NCBI GenBank assembly: GCA_951804985.1
Contig: OX638130.1
Location: forward strand, 32,960,554 to 33,024,553
Reading direction: 5' to 3'
Length of the DNA: 64,000 nt
Source of the DNA: Dryomyza anilis
Taxonomy: Eukaryota > Arthropoda > Insecta > Diptera > Dryomyzidae
Both the position numbers and the translations under genes were made by a program. Positions 62,646 through 64,000 of the stretch are shown here, piece by piece. Within the stretch, counting starts at the first letter, position 1. Each line of letters starts with the position of its first letter. The notes beneath the pieces are model-generated. The model did not search any database. It saw only the letters and a list, made by a program, of their open reading frames with translations, and was not told where the DNA came from.

Positions 62646-63003
62646 TGTTACGAAAAGATGTAATTTGCCCCATATTGCAAGCAATCAACAAAAATTAATG
62701 AGGCGCAAGACAATTCAGCGCACTAAGCATGTGTTAGAAAGAGACGGAAGATTATTCAGCGCACTCAGGCAGAAGAAGGGAGCCGCATCAGAGGTACAGC
62801 ACTTCAGTTGTGATTGAATAGTGAACTAGTGCGTCTCGTGAGTGAACATTGTAAAGATAAATTGTAGAATTTAGCAGTTGATATAAGTAATTGTTTTTTA
62901 AGTTGTTATTTAAATAAATAAATTTAATTAATACTAGTTGAAATAATACTAGTTAAAACCAATTATAAGTGCGGTGTGTGCGAATTTGACTAAATTGGTA
63001 ACT
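62646..63003 (+). repeat. 3' LTR of the gypsy element
   Basis: Starts TGTTACGAAAAG after the polypurine tract and shares the CTAAGCATGT and ATTCAGCGCACT strings with the truncated 5' LTR. The end is placed at TTGGTAACT by its inverted match to TGTTAC, so it is uncertain by some bases. About 150 bp present in the 5' LTR (including the TATA) is deleted here. Confidence 0.65.
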
Positions 63004-63494
63004 AAACTAAATTAAAAAAAAAATGTTTTTGATATTTTTTATACTGTAGTTTTACACTTTTGGGACAGATTTCAATTAGCTGTTAAAAACTTTCTAGAAT
63101 TACTAAAAAATCGATATTTACATTTTTGAAAATCTCAAGAAAATTCAGATTTAGGAAAAGAGGAGAGGAACTATTTATTTTTTTTTATGTATGTTTTTGG
63201 TTCCGGACGGGACAACAGAGAACCTTTATACAAAAATCAAAAATTTTTTGTTATTTTAGTATCAATGATTATTTTTAAGCTTTAGAAATATTATTAAGGT
63301 TGTCTGAAAAAAGAGAAAATAAAATTTTTAATCTGTATATCTTTAAAGTTAGTCAAATTAACAAACTTAAAGTACAGTTGTGTAGTAACGTATCTTTATG
63401 AGTATTTTTTATATGTTACCGTTAACGGAATCTTTTCGGATTCACATATTTAAGATTCCATATCGAACGTTATTTCAAAGATTTGAGCATTTTG
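63004..63494. other. AT-rich sequence without a gene
   Basis: Beyond the gypsy 3' LTR. No open frame, repeat or RNA feature that I can support. A 66-codon frame at 63398-63598 straddles the start of the short interspersed element and is not credible. Confidence 0.5.
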
Positions 63495-63965
63495 AATTTT
63501 TCGGTCGTGGTTACCATTCAAAGTCGTACATAGGTCATCAGGTTATAGGAATCCTGAAAATAACTACAAACTTGAAATCGCTGAAGAATTACCCTTAATT
63601 TGATACCCATATGTACAATGGGGTAGGTGTACCGAATTTCGATTTTTTTTTTGTTGGGAACCACAAGTTGGTTCACGGGAAAACGTTATTTTCATATATT
63701 TGACCAAAAAAGTTCTCTTAAGCCCGTATAAAGTAAAATTGATATGTAGATGTAAATTTTATATGAGGTATTGGAATATAGTGGTCGGACCACAGGTCAC
63801 AATGGACCAATTTTTCGCACATACAGCGTTGGTATATAATTAGGAGTTTCATTGATCTAACTCTTGAATTTTTTTAGTATTAGTGATTTCAACAGACAGG
63901 CGAACAGCGCTAAATCGACTCAGCAAGTCATGCTGATCAAGTATATATACACGCATAGAAAAGAT
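63495..63965 (+). mobile_element. Diverged fourth copy of the short interspersed element
   Basis: GGTTACCATTCAAAGT, AATCCTGAAAATAACTACAAAC, CCGAATTTCGATTTTTTTT, GACCACAGGTCACAATGGACC, CAACAGACAGGCGAACAGC and CATGCTGATCAAG occur in the same order as in 13893-14503 but with many substitutions. It lies just beyond the gypsy 3' LTR and represents an older insertion. Confidence 0.6.
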
Positions 63966-64000
63966 TTGTTTGAATATGTTTGGATGTAATTAAAAAACGA

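Overview
The window is eukaryotic, AT-rich and almost wholly repetitive. I see no intact host gene with a recognisable function. Several signs point to an insect, most likely a higher (brachyceran) fly: a Polinton/Maverick with arthropod-type gene content, a Ty3/Gypsy element, an insect/baculovirus F-type envelope pseudogene, a tRNA-headed SINE with a body and tail that resemble repeats of fly genomes, and short elements with a GACAGACGGACA microsatellite and TATACCCTACAC ends. The species assignment is inference.

Layout. 1-7551: tandem and dispersed repeat blocks, including a 2.5-kb direct tandem duplication (936-3480 / 3481-5995) that carries an LTR-like TATA/initiator core promoter, a SINE and AT microsatellites. 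7552-11028: a minus-strand LINE (AP endonuclease plus reverse transcriptase, several breaks) inside a short fly repeat. About 9360-23830: a giant, nearly perfect palindrome with arms of about 7.2 kb. Its centre is a (TA)n tract near 16600, and it contains part of the LINE and two composite repeat units. It is followed at 23831-25422 by a third, direct copy of the inner arm. 25423-28308: a minisatellite-bearing repeat, then a second copy of the block at 1-2020.

28359-43964: a 15.6-kb structure with Foldback-like architecture. Its inverted ends share about 400 bp of unique sequence, followed by a 185-bp satellite in opposite orientations (about 35 monomers on the left, about 9-10 on the right). 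The loop holds a degenerate F-type envelope pseudogene on the minus strand, a diverged SINE, and two copies of a repeat with expanded 15-bp minisatellites.

43965-63003: a decayed Ty3/Gypsy element (truncated 5' LTR, gag, protease, RT, RNase H, integrase, 3' LTR). Its integrase is split by a Polinton at 48560-62354, flanked by the 6-bp duplication ATAAGA. The Polinton has 1.1-1.4-kb inverted repeats and a nearly full gene set: a small two-exon gene, a zinc-finger gene, protein-primed DNA polymerase B, packaging ATPase, integrase with chromodomain, hypothetical virion genes, minor and major capsid proteins, protease and a Cys-rich ORF. Almost all are broken by frameshifts or stops. The exception is the two-exon zinc-finger gene (50195-50599, minus), which is intact across its splice. 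The Polinton right end carries a second, internal copy of its terminus.

The main points of interest are the Foldback-like satellite element with an envelope pseudogene in its loop, the inverted triplication, the cleanly nested Polinton with its duplicated terminus, and the surviving zinc-finger gene.
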